A stretch of DNA of 64,000 bases from JADJRH01 sp046351455 (GCA_046351455.1 JAXLYM010000030.1:1-64000); one strand, 5' to 3'; counted from the first letter of the stretch, positions 7,880-16,640 are shown. The notes: generated by a model not told the origin, from the letters alone. Numbers and translations are program-made.

Positions 7880-10347
7880 CGCGCGAGGCTCCGAAGGGCG
7901 ATCACGAGCCCTGTCACCACCCAGGAGATGAAGAGGGCCATCCACCAGGATCGCAGGAAATAATAGGCGATCGCGAAGGCGATCAGGCCGGCGAGCACCG
8001 GCACGGGGCCGAGAGGCGACTTGCGGCTCTTCGGCGCGCCCACGCTGAGTCCGCTGCTCCCGATCTGCGAGGCGCGCTCGGCCGAGGAGAGCGGCGCCAC
8101 CGGGGACACCGGGCCTGCGACCGGTCCGGCGATCGGCGCGGAGAGCCTGTCTCCTGCGGACGCCGGCGCGGGCGCGGGCCCGGCGGTCGGCCACGGCACG
8201 GGCCCCACGATCGGCTGCGGCGAAGGTCCGACGAACGGTCCCCGCGCGGGCCGCGGCGCGCTCGTGGAGCCGAGTCGTGCCTTCAGATCGACGGGCCCGC
8301 GGGGCTTCTCCGCGGCGCCGATCCGCGCGGGCGCACGCGCCGGGGCCGCCTTCGGGAGCTCCGCCTGTGCGGGGCCGGCGAGGGTGCCCGGGTCCGCGAA
8401 GTAGGAGGCCTCTTCTTCCATCTCGCCGAGCGCGCCCTCCAGCCCGAACACCAGGACTTGCTCCCGCAGCCCCACGCCTTCGGCGGACATGCCGTGCGGC
8501 AGCTCCTGCGGTTGCTGGACGCGGCGACTGCCACGCTCCGGATCCACCGTGCGCTGCTTCGTGAGCGCGACCCACGAGGTGAGGCGCGTCGCGATCTGGA
8601 AATCGAGGCCGACCCGCTCGACGCGCCGATCGGTCAATTCGCGGCTCTGGCCGGCGGCGAGGGCCAGTTCGGCGTCCTCCACGGCGAAGCGCCCGAACAG
8701 CGTGACCGCCGCGCGACTGCCGCTCTCCGGGGCGATGGCCGGCACCGAGATGCGATGTTCGAAAGGCCCTCTCGCGGTGCGGCCGCGCACGAGCAAGTCG
8801 CCGCCTCGCTCATCCAGGGACACGGCCACGACCGCCGGACGCCGCGCGAAGAGATCGGGCAGCTTGCGCGGAGCCACTTCGATCACCGCGGATCCGGAGA
8901 GGTCGAGATCGACGACGAGCGGCCGATCCGTGGCGCGGACGAGGCGTTGCGCCGCGCGCTCCGGATCCTCCCCGAGGCCGATCACCACCTCGACGCCGCG
9001 ACCCGCGCGCGCCGCGGGCCCCGTGAGCGAGCGGTTCACGGCCGATCCGACGCCCACCATGTGGAGCCGCGACGAGCGGGGCAGTCCGTCACAAATAGCG
9101 GAGATCACATCGGTTTCGAAGCCGATCTGCCCGTCCGTCACGACGACGACCTGCCGTTGCGTGTCCGCGCGGACCCCGGTGAGCGCCGCGACGATGCCCT
9201 CTTTCATCTCCGTCCCGCCGCTCGCGACGAGGCACCGGAGCCACTCCAGCGCCTCCTTCTTCCCCTTCTTGTTCGCGGCGATCGGGGCCGATTTGAAGCG
9301 GCGCACGCGGCTCGAAAACTCGATCATCTCGATCTGGTCGCCTTCGCCGAGCGTGTCAATCATCGCGGCGACGACGCGGCGCGCCTGGTCCAGCGGCTCC
9401 CCGCCCATGGATCCGCTCGTGTCGATGAGCACGATGAGATCGCGCCCGATCGCGGCGCCCCCGGCCCCGAGCTCCGGCGGCACGATCGTGAGCAGCCCGT
9501 ATCCGCACGCGCCGTGATCGGCTCTCACGGGCGGCCGCCCGACGAGCAGACTGGCGCCCACCTGCGGCGTCGCGACGGGCCACCGAACGACGATGTCGCG
9601 ATCCAGCCGCGCGCCGCGGCCCACGCGCACGAAGGTGCCTTGTCCGGACTTCGATGCACCCACGCGATACGACGCGAACCGCGGCTCCTCGGCGCTCTCG
9701 ATCGAGACGGCGTGGGAAGGCGATTCGGGCTTCTTTCCCGCGGGGATCGCGTCGAGGATGGCAGTCTCCAGCGTGAACCGCGCGCCGGTCGGCCCGTCCG
9801 CGACGTCCTGCGAGAGGCGCGCGGCGTCCGGGACACGGCCGCTCTCTCCCATGTACCGCGGCGCCACGACGGTGGGGAAGCGCCACTCCCACGCTCCCTC
9901 ATCGAGCCACGAGAGCGGCTGATCCACCGTGATCTCCGCCACGATCGACGCGCGAGGGGGGATGTTGCCGATCTCCTGCGTGAACACGCTCGTGCGCTCT
10001 TGTTCGAGGATCGCGGCGCTGCGTCCCTCCACGATGGCCTGCTCGAAGGCGGCGCGGGCGTCCGCGCGCTTCTGCACCTCGCCTTCGATGCGCTGATCGC
10101 CGATGCGGAACGCGAACCCGCTCACCGCGCCGTCCGCGGGCAGCGGCAGGCTGTACGTGACGCGGAGCGGCTCGTCGTGCGGGTTCTCGAAGCGCTGCTC
10201 GACGACGGTGCGCGCGATCCCGCCGCCGGCCTCCGCGCGGAGGTGCGTCTCCTGGAGCGGCAGCTCGCGGCCTTGCGACGACACGAGGCGAGCGCCGTTC
10301 GAGGGAGCGGAGGAGGGCGAGGACGACATGAGGAGGGCGATGGGCAT
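7876..10347 (-). CDS. VIT and VWA domain membrane protein
   Basis: 823-residue protein resembling inter-alpha-trypsin-inhibitor heavy chains. A VIT domain lies at about residues 20-150 (LPLQETHLRAEAGGG, ARTVVEQRFENP, IPPRASIVAEITV). A von Willebrand A domain lies at about 295-480 with a complete MIDAS start (LIVLIDTSGSMGG) and TDGQIG further on. A Pro/Ala/Gly linker (about 670-780) precedes two C-terminal hydrophobic segments (VLAGLIAFAIAYYFL and WWMALFISWVVTGLVIAL). VWA folds bind protein ligands through a metal ion. The first ATG has GGAG nine nt upstream; the ATG at 10329 has none. First gene of the sigma/HEAT/SWIM operon, transcribed divergently from the DUF218 gene. Confidence 0.9.
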   Translation of the reverse strand: MPIALLMSSSPSSAPSNGARLVSSQGRELPLQETHLRAEAGGGIARTVVEQRFENPHDEPLRVTYSLPLPADGAVSGFAFRIGDQRIEGEVQKRADARAAFEQAIVEGRSAAILEQERTSVFTQEIGNIPPRASIVAEITVDQPLSWLDEGAWEWRFPTVVAPRYMGESGRVPDAARLSQDVADGPTGARFTLETAILDAIPAGKKPESPSHAVSIESAEEPRFASYRVGASKSGQGTFVRVGRGARLDRDIVVRWPVATPQVGASLLVGRPPVRADHGACGYGLLTIVPPELGAGGAAIGRDLIVLIDTSGSMGGEPLDQARRVVAAMIDTLGEGDQIEMIEFSSRVRRFKSAPIAANKKGKKEALEWLRCLVASGGTEMKEGIVAALTGVRADTQRQVVVVTDGQIGFETDVISAICDGLPRSSRLHMVGVGSAVNRSLTGPAARAGRGVEVVIGLGEDPERAAQRLVRATDRPLVVDLDLSGSAVIEVAPRKLPDLFARRPAVVAVSLDERGGDLLVRGRTARGPFEHRISVPAIAPESGSRAAVTLFGRFAVEDAELALAAGQSRELTDRRVERVGLDFQIATRLTSWVALTKQRTVDPERGSRRVQQPQELPHGMSAEGVGLREQVLVFGLEGALGEMEEEASYFADPGTLAGPAQAELPKAAPARAPARIGAAEKPRGPVDLKARLGSTSAPRPARGPFVGPSPQPIVGPVPWPTAGPAPAPASAGDRLSAPIAGPVAGPVSPVAPLSSAERASQIGSSGLSVGAPKSRKSPLGPVPVLAGLIAFAIAYYFLRSWWMALFISWVVTGLVIALRSLAR

Positions 10348-10536
10348 GGGCGGTTTCTCCGTGGTTCGCGCGACCAACGAAGGGCCCATCCGCCTTGTGA
10401 CAGAAAATCGGATCGGTCCGGAAGAGGGTTTTTTCGGTCGCGGGGCCAGTGGCCGCGGGGAGGAGGAGATGAGGAGAAATTGTGGATCCCTATCGGGCGA
10501 CGAAAAGGTCGTGGTACCTGGGACGTACCCTGACAA
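10348..10536. promoter_or_regulatory. Divergent intergenic region
   Basis: Only non-coding gap between the leftward VWA operon and the rightward DUF218 gene, so it should hold both promoters. It has a relatively AT-rich centre (about 10405-10435). No consensus -35/-10 pair was convincing. Confidence 0.35.
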
Positions 10537-11634
10537 ATGCCGCGACTTCCCGAGAAAGGCCGTCACCTCCGGACGCTCTCCGCGAGCGCTCGTGACGTGG
10601 CGAAGAAGATGTTCGCTCGCGCTGGCGAGGTGACGAGGCGCCTGCCGCCGGCGCGGGACATGCTGCGCGCGGCCGGGGTGGGGGCCGCGGCCTTCCTCCT
10701 CGTCAACGTCCTCGGCGAGGCCGTCCGCCCTCCGTTCGACACGCTCGGAGAGTGGATGAGCTGGCCCTTCGATCCGAGCCTGCGCCGCGCGCTCGCGACG
10801 ATCGTGGCCGTCGCGCTCCTCGCGAGCGCCTTCGTGAAATCGAGGCCGGTGTGGCTGCGGGCCATGACGGCCGCCGTATTCAGCAGCGTCGCGCTCCTGG
10901 CCAGCGTGGATGTCCTGGGCGTCTTCGACGCGATCCGCCGCGGCCTCGTGATCGCGCCGTCGCCGATCCCGGCCTCCGCGGTGGTCGCGGGCTTCTTCGG
11001 CGCCCTCGCGTGGGAGGCCTCCGCAGTGCGCGAGCGGGAAGGCGCGGAGTCGGCCTCTCCGGGCCCCCGCGCGCGCCTGGTCCGCGTCCTCGTGATTGGC
11101 ATTCTCGGGATGGCGATACCGCTCCTCCAGATGGCCACGTTCGGCCTCTCCCGGTACGAGCGGCCGGCGGATTGTGCGGTGGTGTTCGGCGCGCGCGTCT
11201 ACTCCAATGGACGGCCCTCGATGGCCCTGGCCGACCGCGTCGACGAGGCGGTGCGCCTCTACCAGCGAGGCCTCGTGAAGCGCCTCGTGATGAGCGGCGC
11301 GATCGACGGCGACGCGGGCTTCTCGGAGCCGCGCGTGATGGCGGAGCGCGCCGTCGCCGAGGGCGTCCCCCCCGAGGCCATCCTGATTGACGAGGAGGGC
11401 GTCGACACGGCGAGCACCGTCCGCAACACCGCGCGATGGATGCACGAAGAGGGCTTGTCGCGCGCGCTCGTCGTGACCCATTATTACCACGAGCCCCGCG
11501 CAAAGATGCTCTTCGACCGGGCCGGCGTCCAGGCGTACACCGTGCCTGCCCACATGTCGCGCCGCCTCGCGAAGGAGCCTTATTTCCTCCTCCGGGAGAT
11601 CGTGGCGTACTACCACTCCTTCTTGCTCGAATAG
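10537..11634 (+). CDS. DUF218 (SanA/YdcF/ElyC-like) membrane protein
   Basis: 365-residue protein with four or so hydrophobic segments in its first 210 residues (for example GVGAAAFLLVNVLG and VLVIGILGMAIPLLQMA). A C-terminal DUF218 domain covers about 210-350 (CAVVFGARVYSNGRPSMALADRVDEA is the family signature region, with GVDTASTVRNTARWM and VVTHYYHEPRA further on). E. coli relatives SanA, ElyC and YdcF act in envelope integrity or bind S-adenosylmethionine; the reaction is unsettled. Alternative upstream starts were not better. The stop codon is the first unit of a tandem repeat. Confidence 0.88.
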   Translation: MPRLPEKGRHLRTLSASARDVAKKMFARAGEVTRRLPPARDMLRAAGVGAAAFLLVNVLGEAVRPPFDTLGEWMSWPFDPSLRRALATIVAVALLASAFVKSRPVWLRAMTAAVFSSVALLASVDVLGVFDAIRRGLVIAPSPIPASAVVAGFFGALAWEASAVREREGAESASPGPRARLVRVLVIGILGMAIPLLQMATFGLSRYERPADCAVVFGARVYSNGRPSMALADRVDEAVRLYQRGLVKRLVMSGAIDGDAGFSEPRVMAERAVAEGVPPEAILIDEEGVDTASTVRNTARWMHEEGLSRALVVTHYYHEPRAKMLFDRAGVQAYTVPAHMSRRLAKEPYFLLREIVAYYHSFLLE

Positions 11635-11712
11635 CCGGCCTCGGTTGAATAGCGGCCTCGGTTGAATAGCGGCCTCGGTTGAATAGCGGCCTCGTTCGAA
11701 TAGCCGGCCGCG
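11629..11712 (+). repeat. Five tandem 17-bp repeats starting in the DUF218 stop codon
   Basis: Unit GAATAGCGGCCTCGGTT at 11629, 11647, 11664, 11681 and (degenerate) 11698; copies 2 and 3 are identical. The first unit contains the TAG stop and Glu codon of the preceding gene, so the gene terminus itself has been amplified. Confidence 0.9.
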
Positions 11713-11797
11713 TGCATTGAAACGCGTCGAAATTCGCCGGACGACGACAGGCACGTTGCGCGGGACGGGGCGCTCTTTGGTGCTAGAGCCCCGCCAT

Positions 11798-12172
11798 ATG
11801 GCGAGCGATACCTATCACGAGCCCCTGGCGGAGCTGTCCTCCTCCACGAGGGACATGCACCGCGCCATCACCACGCTCATCGAAGAGCTGGAGGCCATCG
11901 ACTGGTACCAGCAGCGCGCCGAGGCGTGCACGGATGACGAGCTCCGCGCGATCCTCCATCACAACAAGAACGAGGAGGTGGAGCACGCGATGATGACGCT
12001 GGAGTGGCTGCGGCGAAAGAACCCCGAATTCGGCCGACACGTGGCGACCTACGTCAACTCGGAGGGCGCCATCACCGCCGTCGAGGAGGCCGACGACAAG
12101 GAGCCTCGACAAGGCCCTTCGGCGGCGCCGGGCGCCGGGCTCGGGATTGGCAGCTTGAAAGAGAGGGTGTGA
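11798..12172 (+). CDS. Encapsulated ferritin (EncFtn) cargo protein
   Basis: 124-residue ferritin-like protein that should dimerise to make a ferroxidase centre and oxidise Fe(II) inside an encapsulin shell. The two helices carry the expected iron ligands: E32 (IEELEAIDWYQQR) and E60/H63 (NEEVEHAMM), matching E32, E62 and H65 of Rhodospirillum rubrum EncFtn. The C-terminal tail is flexible (KEPRQGPSAAPGAG) and ends LGIGSLKERV, which fits a cargo-loading peptide of the GSLK/R type. The shell gene starts at the stop codon (TGATG overlap), so cargo and shell are coupled. Start: an ATG at 11717 is in frame but would add a non-family Arg-rich tail, so the ATG giving MASDTYHEP is preferred. Confidence 0.95.
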   Translation: MASDTYHEPLAELSSSTRDMHRAITTLIEELEAIDWYQQRAEACTDDELRAILHHNKNEEVEHAMMTLEWLRRKNPEFGRHVATYVNSEGAITAVEEADDKEPRQGPSAAPGAGLGIGSLKERV

Positions 12173-12984
12173 TGGATCTCCTGAAACGCGAGCTCGCCCC
12201 GATCCTGCCGGAGGCGTGGGCCCTCATCGACGCCGAGGCCGCGCGCGTGCTGCGCCTCAACCTGGCCGGGCGCAAGCTGGTCGACTTCCAGGGCCCGCTC
12301 GGCTGGCGCGCCGGCGCTGTGAATACTGGCCGTCTACATTTGATGCCGGAGCACCCGGTCGAGGGCGTCTCCGCGGGGCTGCGCGTGGTGCAGCCGCTCG
12401 TGGAGATCCGGACTCCCATCTACCTGGACACGCTGGAGCTCGACATCGTGGCGCGCGGCGCGGACGATCCGGACCTGTCGCACGTCGTGCAGGCGGCCGA
12501 GCGCGCGGCCCGCGTGGAGGATCACGCCATCTTCCACGGCTATCCGGAGGCGTCGATCGCGGGCATCCTGCCTTCGAGCCCGCACACCGCGATCACGGTG
12601 GACGGCCCGTCGGACTGGCCCTCCGCGGTGGTGCGCGCGAAGGAGACGTTGCGCGCGGCCGGCATCGGCGGCCCGTACGCGCTCGCCACGGGGGCCGCGG
12701 CCTACGACGAGCTGTCGGCCGCGACGGAGGACGGGTATCCGATCCGCAAGCGCATCGAGCGCCAGATCATCGAGGGCCCGTTCGTGTGGGCGCCCGCGCT
12801 GAAAGGGGCCGTGTTGCTCTCGGTGCGCGGCGGCGACTTCGAATTGACGGTGGGCCAGGATCTCGCGATCGGCTTCGCGCACTACGAGCGGTCGCGGATC
12901 GAGCTGTACCTGACGGAGTCGTTCACGTTCCGCGTGCTCACGCCGGAGGCCGCGGTCCACCTGCAACCGGGCAGTCGCAAGTAG
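12172..12984 (+). CDS. Encapsulin nanocompartment shell protein (family 1)
   Basis: 270-residue HK97-fold shell protein. Family landmarks are the N-terminal arm and helix MDLLKRELAPILPEAWALID, the following ARVLRLNLAGRKLVDFQGPLGW (typical family-1 text), the LVEIRTPIYLDTLELD strand region, and GQDLAIGFAHYERSRIELYLTESF at the C-terminus. Length suits a T=1 (60-subunit) particle, though T-number cannot be read from sequence. With the upstream EncFtn gene this forms an iron-storage/oxidative-stress compartment. Myxococcus encapsulin serves a similar role with other ferritin-like cargos. The gene is followed directly by repeat A1. Confidence 0.96.
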   Translation: MDLLKRELAPILPEAWALIDAEAARVLRLNLAGRKLVDFQGPLGWRAGAVNTGRLHLMPEHPVEGVSAGLRVVQPLVEIRTPIYLDTLELDIVARGADDPDLSHVVQAAERAARVEDHAIFHGYPEASIAGILPSSPHTAITVDGPSDWPSAVVRAKETLRAAGIGGPYALATGAAAYDELSAATEDGYPIRKRIERQIIEGPFVWAPALKGAVLLSVRGGDFELTVGQDLAIGFAHYERSRIELYLTESFTFRVLTPEAAVHLQPGSRK

Positions 12985-12992
12985 AGAGTAGA

Positions 12993-13183
12993 CATTGAAT
13001 GCCCACCCCCGGCCTTCGCTTCGCGAAGTCCACCCCTCCGGCCACCACTGGGAGGACGGAGTTCGGTCCGCGGAGGCGGAGCTCCGCTGCGGAGCGGAGT
13101 CCGTAGCGGAACGGACGCAGTCCTCGACGTTGCTCCCAAATCGCTCGCTCCGCTCGCGATGGGAGGGGAACGTTTCATTCAAT
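12993..13183 (+). repeat. Repeat A, copy 1 (interrupted by repeat B)
   Basis: Begins GCCCACCCCC (13001) and ends GGGAGGGGAACG (13160-13171). The outer stem arms are CCCCTCC and GGGAGGGG; the inner hairpin ATCGC...GCGAT is intact. The whole is bracketed by a 10-nt inverted repeat ACATTGAATG/CATTCAATGT. Repeat B sits inside the CCCCTCC|CAAA junction, with TCC on both sides. It follows the encapsulin stop codon. Confidence 0.75.
13045..13133 (+). repeat. Repeat B, copy 1 (nested in A1)
   Basis: 89-bp GC-rich element, CCACTGGGAGGACGGAG at one end and GTCCTCGACGTTGC at the other. Internal palindromes are GGAGCTCC and CGGAG/CTCCG. It matches copy 2 at 21556-21646 over its full length with a small indel and a few substitutions. 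Confidence 0.8.
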
Positions 13184-13202
13184 GTGGCGTACGCTGAATG
13201 AC

Positions 13203-13299
13203 AGAAGGCTTCCCCTCCCTGCGCCTGAGAATCAGGCGCTTTGGGAGGGGCGGGCCGCGCGCAGGCCGAAGGCCGAGCACGGACCGGGGGTGGGCATCA
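13203..13299 (-). repeat. Repeat A, copy 2
   Basis: Minus-strand copy. Reading leftwards it starts TGATGCCCACCCCC, in which TGA is the stop codon of the adjacent lipoprotein gene. It has CCCCTCCC and GGGAGGGG arms around an AAGCGCCTGA/TCAGGCGC inner hairpin. Back-to-back with A1. Confidence 0.78.
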
Positions 13300-13968
13300 C
13301 TTGAATTTGCCCAGATGCGTGATGTACCAGCGCTTTTGCCAGGAGATGATCACGCGCACCTCCAGCTTGTGGCTCTTGCCGCCCTCTTTGTAGACGAGGT
13401 TGCCTTTCACGGTGCGGAAATAGCCAATCTTGTTGCCTTCCTCGCCGGGCTTCACCCACTTCGGCGGGGAGCCGGGCTCGAATTTCGAGAACTCGCAGCC
13501 GTCCCAACTGGCGCGCTTCTTGTGGAGCTTCTCGATGTCCTTCACGTACGCGCGGTGGAGCTGATCCCAGTATTTGCCGGGATCCTTGATGTCCTTGAGG
13601 ATGAGGAAAGGCTCCTTCGGGAACCAGAAGTCCTCCCCCAACGTGGGGTTGTTCTGCACGACCGCGTCGAAGAGGCCGCGCGCGCGGGACTGCAGCTCTT
13701 CGCTGTCGGTGGGCGGCTTCGCCTTGTTCAGAGGGTCGTAGTCGGCGTCCTTCGGGGCCGCCGTCGCGGTGGCGGTGGCCGTCGGCGCTTCGGTGGCAGT
13801 CGACGTGGCAGTCTCGGTCGCGGTGGAGGTGGCCGTCTCCGTCGCTGCGGCCGTCGGCGCGGGCGTCGTCGTGGTGGTGCCGGGCGCCGAGCCGGAGCCC
13901 TTTCCGCCGCACGAAATCAGGGCCAGGCAGAAGAGGAGGGCGCCGCGATATACCGTGGATCGGTTCAT
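13297..13968 (-). CDS. Lipoprotein of unknown function
   Basis: 223 residues. The signal peptide is followed by lipobox LALISC, then about 50 residues of Thr/Ala repeats (TATSTATETATSTATEAP), typical of myxobacterial surface lipoproteins. The folded part (about 75-223) is Lys/Trp-rich, with DFWFPKEPFLILKDIKDPGKY and VRVIISWQKRWYITHLG at the end. I do not recognise the family. Its ATG overlaps the GH31 stop (ATGA), so it is co-translated with that glycosidase. Its stop codon is contributed by repeat A2. Confidence 0.82.
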   Translation of the reverse strand: MNRSTVYRGALLFCLALISCGGKGSGSAPGTTTTTPAPTAAATETATSTATETATSTATEAPTATATATAAPKDADYDPLNKAKPPTDSEELQSRARGLFDAVVQNNPTLGEDFWFPKEPFLILKDIKDPGKYWDQLHRAYVKDIEKLHKKRASWDGCEFSKFEPGSPPKWVKPGEEGNKIGYFRTVKGNLVYKEGGKSHKLEVRVIISWQKRWYITHLGKFK

Positions 13969-16556
13969 TGAAAGCTCGCTTCGATCTGATGCTGATCCGG
14001 GCCGACGCGCACGTGCAACGTGCCGCCCGCGTCCGGGGAGAAATACCAGCCGCTGCCGGCCATTTCGAGATCGTCCAGACTGGCCGCCTCGGTGAGGGCC
14101 GCTCCGTCCGCCGTCACGCTCGTGGGGGGGAGATCGCCCGCCGCCTCGATCTCCACCTGCGCGCCGAGCTTGAACTCGGCCCCTCCCGTGACTGCCACCT
14201 TGATATCGCCGGTCGCACCGGTCGCCCCCTCGACGTGGATCGTCGTGCCGTCGAACACCGTGAAATCGTCGCCCGCGTCCGCCGGAGTCACCGCCGCCAC
14301 GCGCACGTACAGCACGCCCGGCGTCGTCGCGTACGAGTCCACCTGATCCGGCGCCGTCGTGGGGCTCATCGTGTCAATCGTGGGCCGGAGGAGAGGGAGG
14401 ATGCCGCCGTCGCGCACGAACACCGGGATCACGCCGAGCGGCGCGGCGATCGTCTCTTTCTTGGTGACGTCGCCGTCGTGCACCGCGCCCGTCCAGAGAT
14501 CGACCCATTTCCCCGGCGGGAACATCACGTCACGCGACGTCTTGCCGCGCTCCGTGACCGGCGCGACGAGCAGGTTGTCCCCGAGCAGATAGATGTCGTC
14601 CGGGTGCACCCCCATCTCGGGATACGCGAGCCCGAGGGGCCTTCCGATGGGCCTGCCGTCCTTGGCCAGGTTCTGCGCGTACGTCCACAGATACGGGAAG
14701 AGGCGCAGATGCCAGCGCGTGTAGACTCGGTACCAGTCGAGCATCTCCTGGTCGAATCCGGGGCCGCCCGCCGGGTCCCACGCGACGGAGTTGGTGCTCG
14801 TGCCGATCTGCTGAACCGGCCAGAACGACGTCTGCTCGAACCAGCGCGTGAACAGCTCCTTGTCCGGCGGAGAGTGCTTGTATCCGCCGGTGTCCGCCCC
14901 GAAGAACGGGAAGCCGGACGGGCCGAGCGAAAGGCCCGCGACGATCGACGCCGGCAGACCGCCCACGCCCGTGAACGTGTCGCCGTTCTTGTCGACCTGA
15001 TCTTCACGGTGCTTGCCGAACGTCGCGTCGAGATCGCCCGGCCACACGACGCTCACGTTCACCTGGTCCCCGTACGTGCCCGCGCGGCAGAGGAGGAAGC
15101 CGCCGTCCTCGGGCAATGTCTCCGAATACACTTTGTGGTAGAACCGCTGGTAGCCGCCGTTCATGGTGCGCTCGTCGCTCCCGTCGGCGAACACCCACTC
15201 GTTGCGCGCGCTCGTCAGCCCGGGCACCACGTCCTCCGAGTAGTCGAGCTTGAAGCCCTCGATGCCCATGGAGGTGTACTTCTGGATGTTCGATTGCCAC
15301 CAAGCATAGGCGTCGGGGTTCGTGAGGTCGATCGGGCGGCCCCAGCCGTTCAAGGGCAGGCCCGAAGTGGGCGGGTAATATCCATGGGACTCGGCATATT
15401 CCCGGAGCGCGGCCGTCGCGTCCTTCTGCTGCTTCTCGTCGAGGTACGGCGTGTGCCAGAGCGCCATCCGGAAGCCGAGGCCGTGCGCCTCGTCGATCAT
15501 CGCCTGCGGATCCGGGAACTGCGACGGGAGGAAATCGAAGGTGTTGACGGCGGTCGCGTACGGCCGGTCGATCCACATCGCGGAGGTGGCCAGATCGAGA
15601 TCCCGAATCGCGTGCGCGTCGGCCAGGAATTCCGCCTGATCCTTGTTCTCGTCGCGCCACACCCACGGTCCGAGCGCCCACCGCGCGGGCACCCGCGGAT
15701 AGCCGGTGACGTCGTAATAGAGCTTGGTCACGTCGAGCGCGCGCGCGGCGCCGAAGAGGTGGAATTTGAGGCCTTCGGCGCTGGCCGGGGCGGTGCCGAA
15801 CGCGGCCTCCACCCACTCGGGCCACTCGGTCGCGACCGCGAACGCGCCGGGGCGATCCGTCTCCACGAACAGGCCCCATCCGTTCGTGCCGACGAGGAAC
15901 GGGATCGGCACGTGCGCCTCGTTGTAGCCGCTCTCCAGGGTCGTATCGATCTCGATCTGCATCGAGCGGACCTTGCCGCGGTGATTGACCGAGTCGTAAT
16001 ACTCCCCGAGACCGTACAGGCCCTCCGTCTCCGAGATCTGCGGGCGGAGGCGGTGATACGCGATCTTCCCGGCGTCCGCCGGCTTCCAAAGCGCCGACAG
16101 GCGACCGTCGGCCTCCACCTGGAACGTCACGACGCCTTTCTGGCCGTTCGGGTAATTGAGCTCCAGAGTGGCAGTCTTGTCGGTGGTGTCACCCACCTTC
16201 ATCGTGAGCGGCTGAACCCACGTGATGTCCGGCCCGTGGTAGAGCGGGTGGGGGACGTAGATGCGATAAGGGTCGTAGTTGATGTCCTCGATCGCGTCGA
16301 CGAGGCCCCACTCGAACGCGTCCGGGCCGAGCGTGAGCAGCGTCACGTCGCCGCGCATCAGCTTGACGGCCGCCGCGCTCCCCGTGAGCGTGATCTCCCC
16401 GGCGACCAGCGAGAACGTCTTTTCGTCCGACGTGTCCGTGGTGCTGCTGGTGGTCGTCGTCGTGGTGCCGGAGCCGGAGGTGTCGCTGCCGCCGCAGCCG
16501 GCGAGGACGGAGGCGATTCCCAGCGTGAGCGCGGACAAGGAAAGCGGGCGGATCAT
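13965..16556 (-). CDS. GH31-family alpha-glycosidase, lipid-anchored
   Basis: 863-residue exported glycoside hydrolase, probably alpha-glucosidase or alpha-xylosidase. Lipobox is SVLAGC, followed by a Thr/Ser linker. The (beta/alpha)8 core spans about residues 270-640. GH31 landmarks are LGPWVWRDENKDQ, the nucleophile Asp in GFKLDYSED, the acid/base Asp in VWPGDLDATFG, and FGADTGGYKHSPPDKELFTRWFEQTSF. The C-terminus has beta-sandwich domains (LLGDNLLVAPVTE, FPPGKWVDLWTG). An ATG six nt earlier (16562) is possible, but GGAG is nine nt from the chosen ATG and only three from the other. Coupled by ATGA to the small lipoprotein downstream. Substrate specificity cannot be read here. Confidence 0.92.
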   Translation of the reverse strand: MIRPLSLSALTLGIASVLAGCGGSDTSGSGTTTTTTSSTTDTSDEKTFSLVAGEITLTGSAAAVKLMRGDVTLLTLGPDAFEWGLVDAIEDINYDPYRIYVPHPLYHGPDITWVQPLTMKVGDTTDKTATLELNYPNGQKGVVTFQVEADGRLSALWKPADAGKIAYHRLRPQISETEGLYGLGEYYDSVNHRGKVRSMQIEIDTTLESGYNEAHVPIPFLVGTNGWGLFVETDRPGAFAVATEWPEWVEAAFGTAPASAEGLKFHLFGAARALDVTKLYYDVTGYPRVPARWALGPWVWRDENKDQAEFLADAHAIRDLDLATSAMWIDRPYATAVNTFDFLPSQFPDPQAMIDEAHGLGFRMALWHTPYLDEKQQKDATAALREYAESHGYYPPTSGLPLNGWGRPIDLTNPDAYAWWQSNIQKYTSMGIEGFKLDYSEDVVPGLTSARNEWVFADGSDERTMNGGYQRFYHKVYSETLPEDGGFLLCRAGTYGDQVNVSVVWPGDLDATFGKHREDQVDKNGDTFTGVGGLPASIVAGLSLGPSGFPFFGADTGGYKHSPPDKELFTRWFEQTSFWPVQQIGTSTNSVAWDPAGGPGFDQEMLDWYRVYTRWHLRLFPYLWTYAQNLAKDGRPIGRPLGLAYPEMGVHPDDIYLLGDNLLVAPVTERGKTSRDVMFPPGKWVDLWTGAVHDGDVTKKETIAAPLGVIPVFVRDGGILPLLRPTIDTMSPTTAPDQVDSYATTPGVLYVRVAAVTPADAGDDFTVFDGTTIHVEGATGATGDIKVAVTGGAEFKLGAQVEIEAAGDLPPTSVTADGAALTEAASLDDLEMAGSGWYFSPDAGGTLHVRVGPDQHQIEASFQ

Positions 16557-16573
16557 CACCATAAGCTCCTTCG

Positions 16574-16588
16574 CAGACTGGCAGTCTG
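16574..16588. promoter_or_regulatory. Short palindrome upstream of the GH31 operon
   Basis: CAGACT-GGC-AGTCTG, six-bp arms with a three-nt centre, lies 11-25 nt before the possible GH31 starts. It could be an operator or a 5'-leader hairpin; no regulator gene is adjacent. Confidence 0.3.
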
Positions 16589-16640
16589 ACAGACGGCCTC
16601 TACCACGTTCCGGCCCGCGCGAGGGGCTCTTCGTGCCGCG

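Noticed and set aside
11756..11786. Sigma-70-like promoter TTGCGC ... TGCTAG before the EncFtn gene
   Set aside because: Spacer would be 19 nt and the -10 is poor; not strong enough to list.
12993..13183. Repeat A as simple rho-independent terminators
   Set aside because: No U-tract follows the GGGAGGGG arm, and one copy is inside a coding region, so a standard terminator role does not explain the family.
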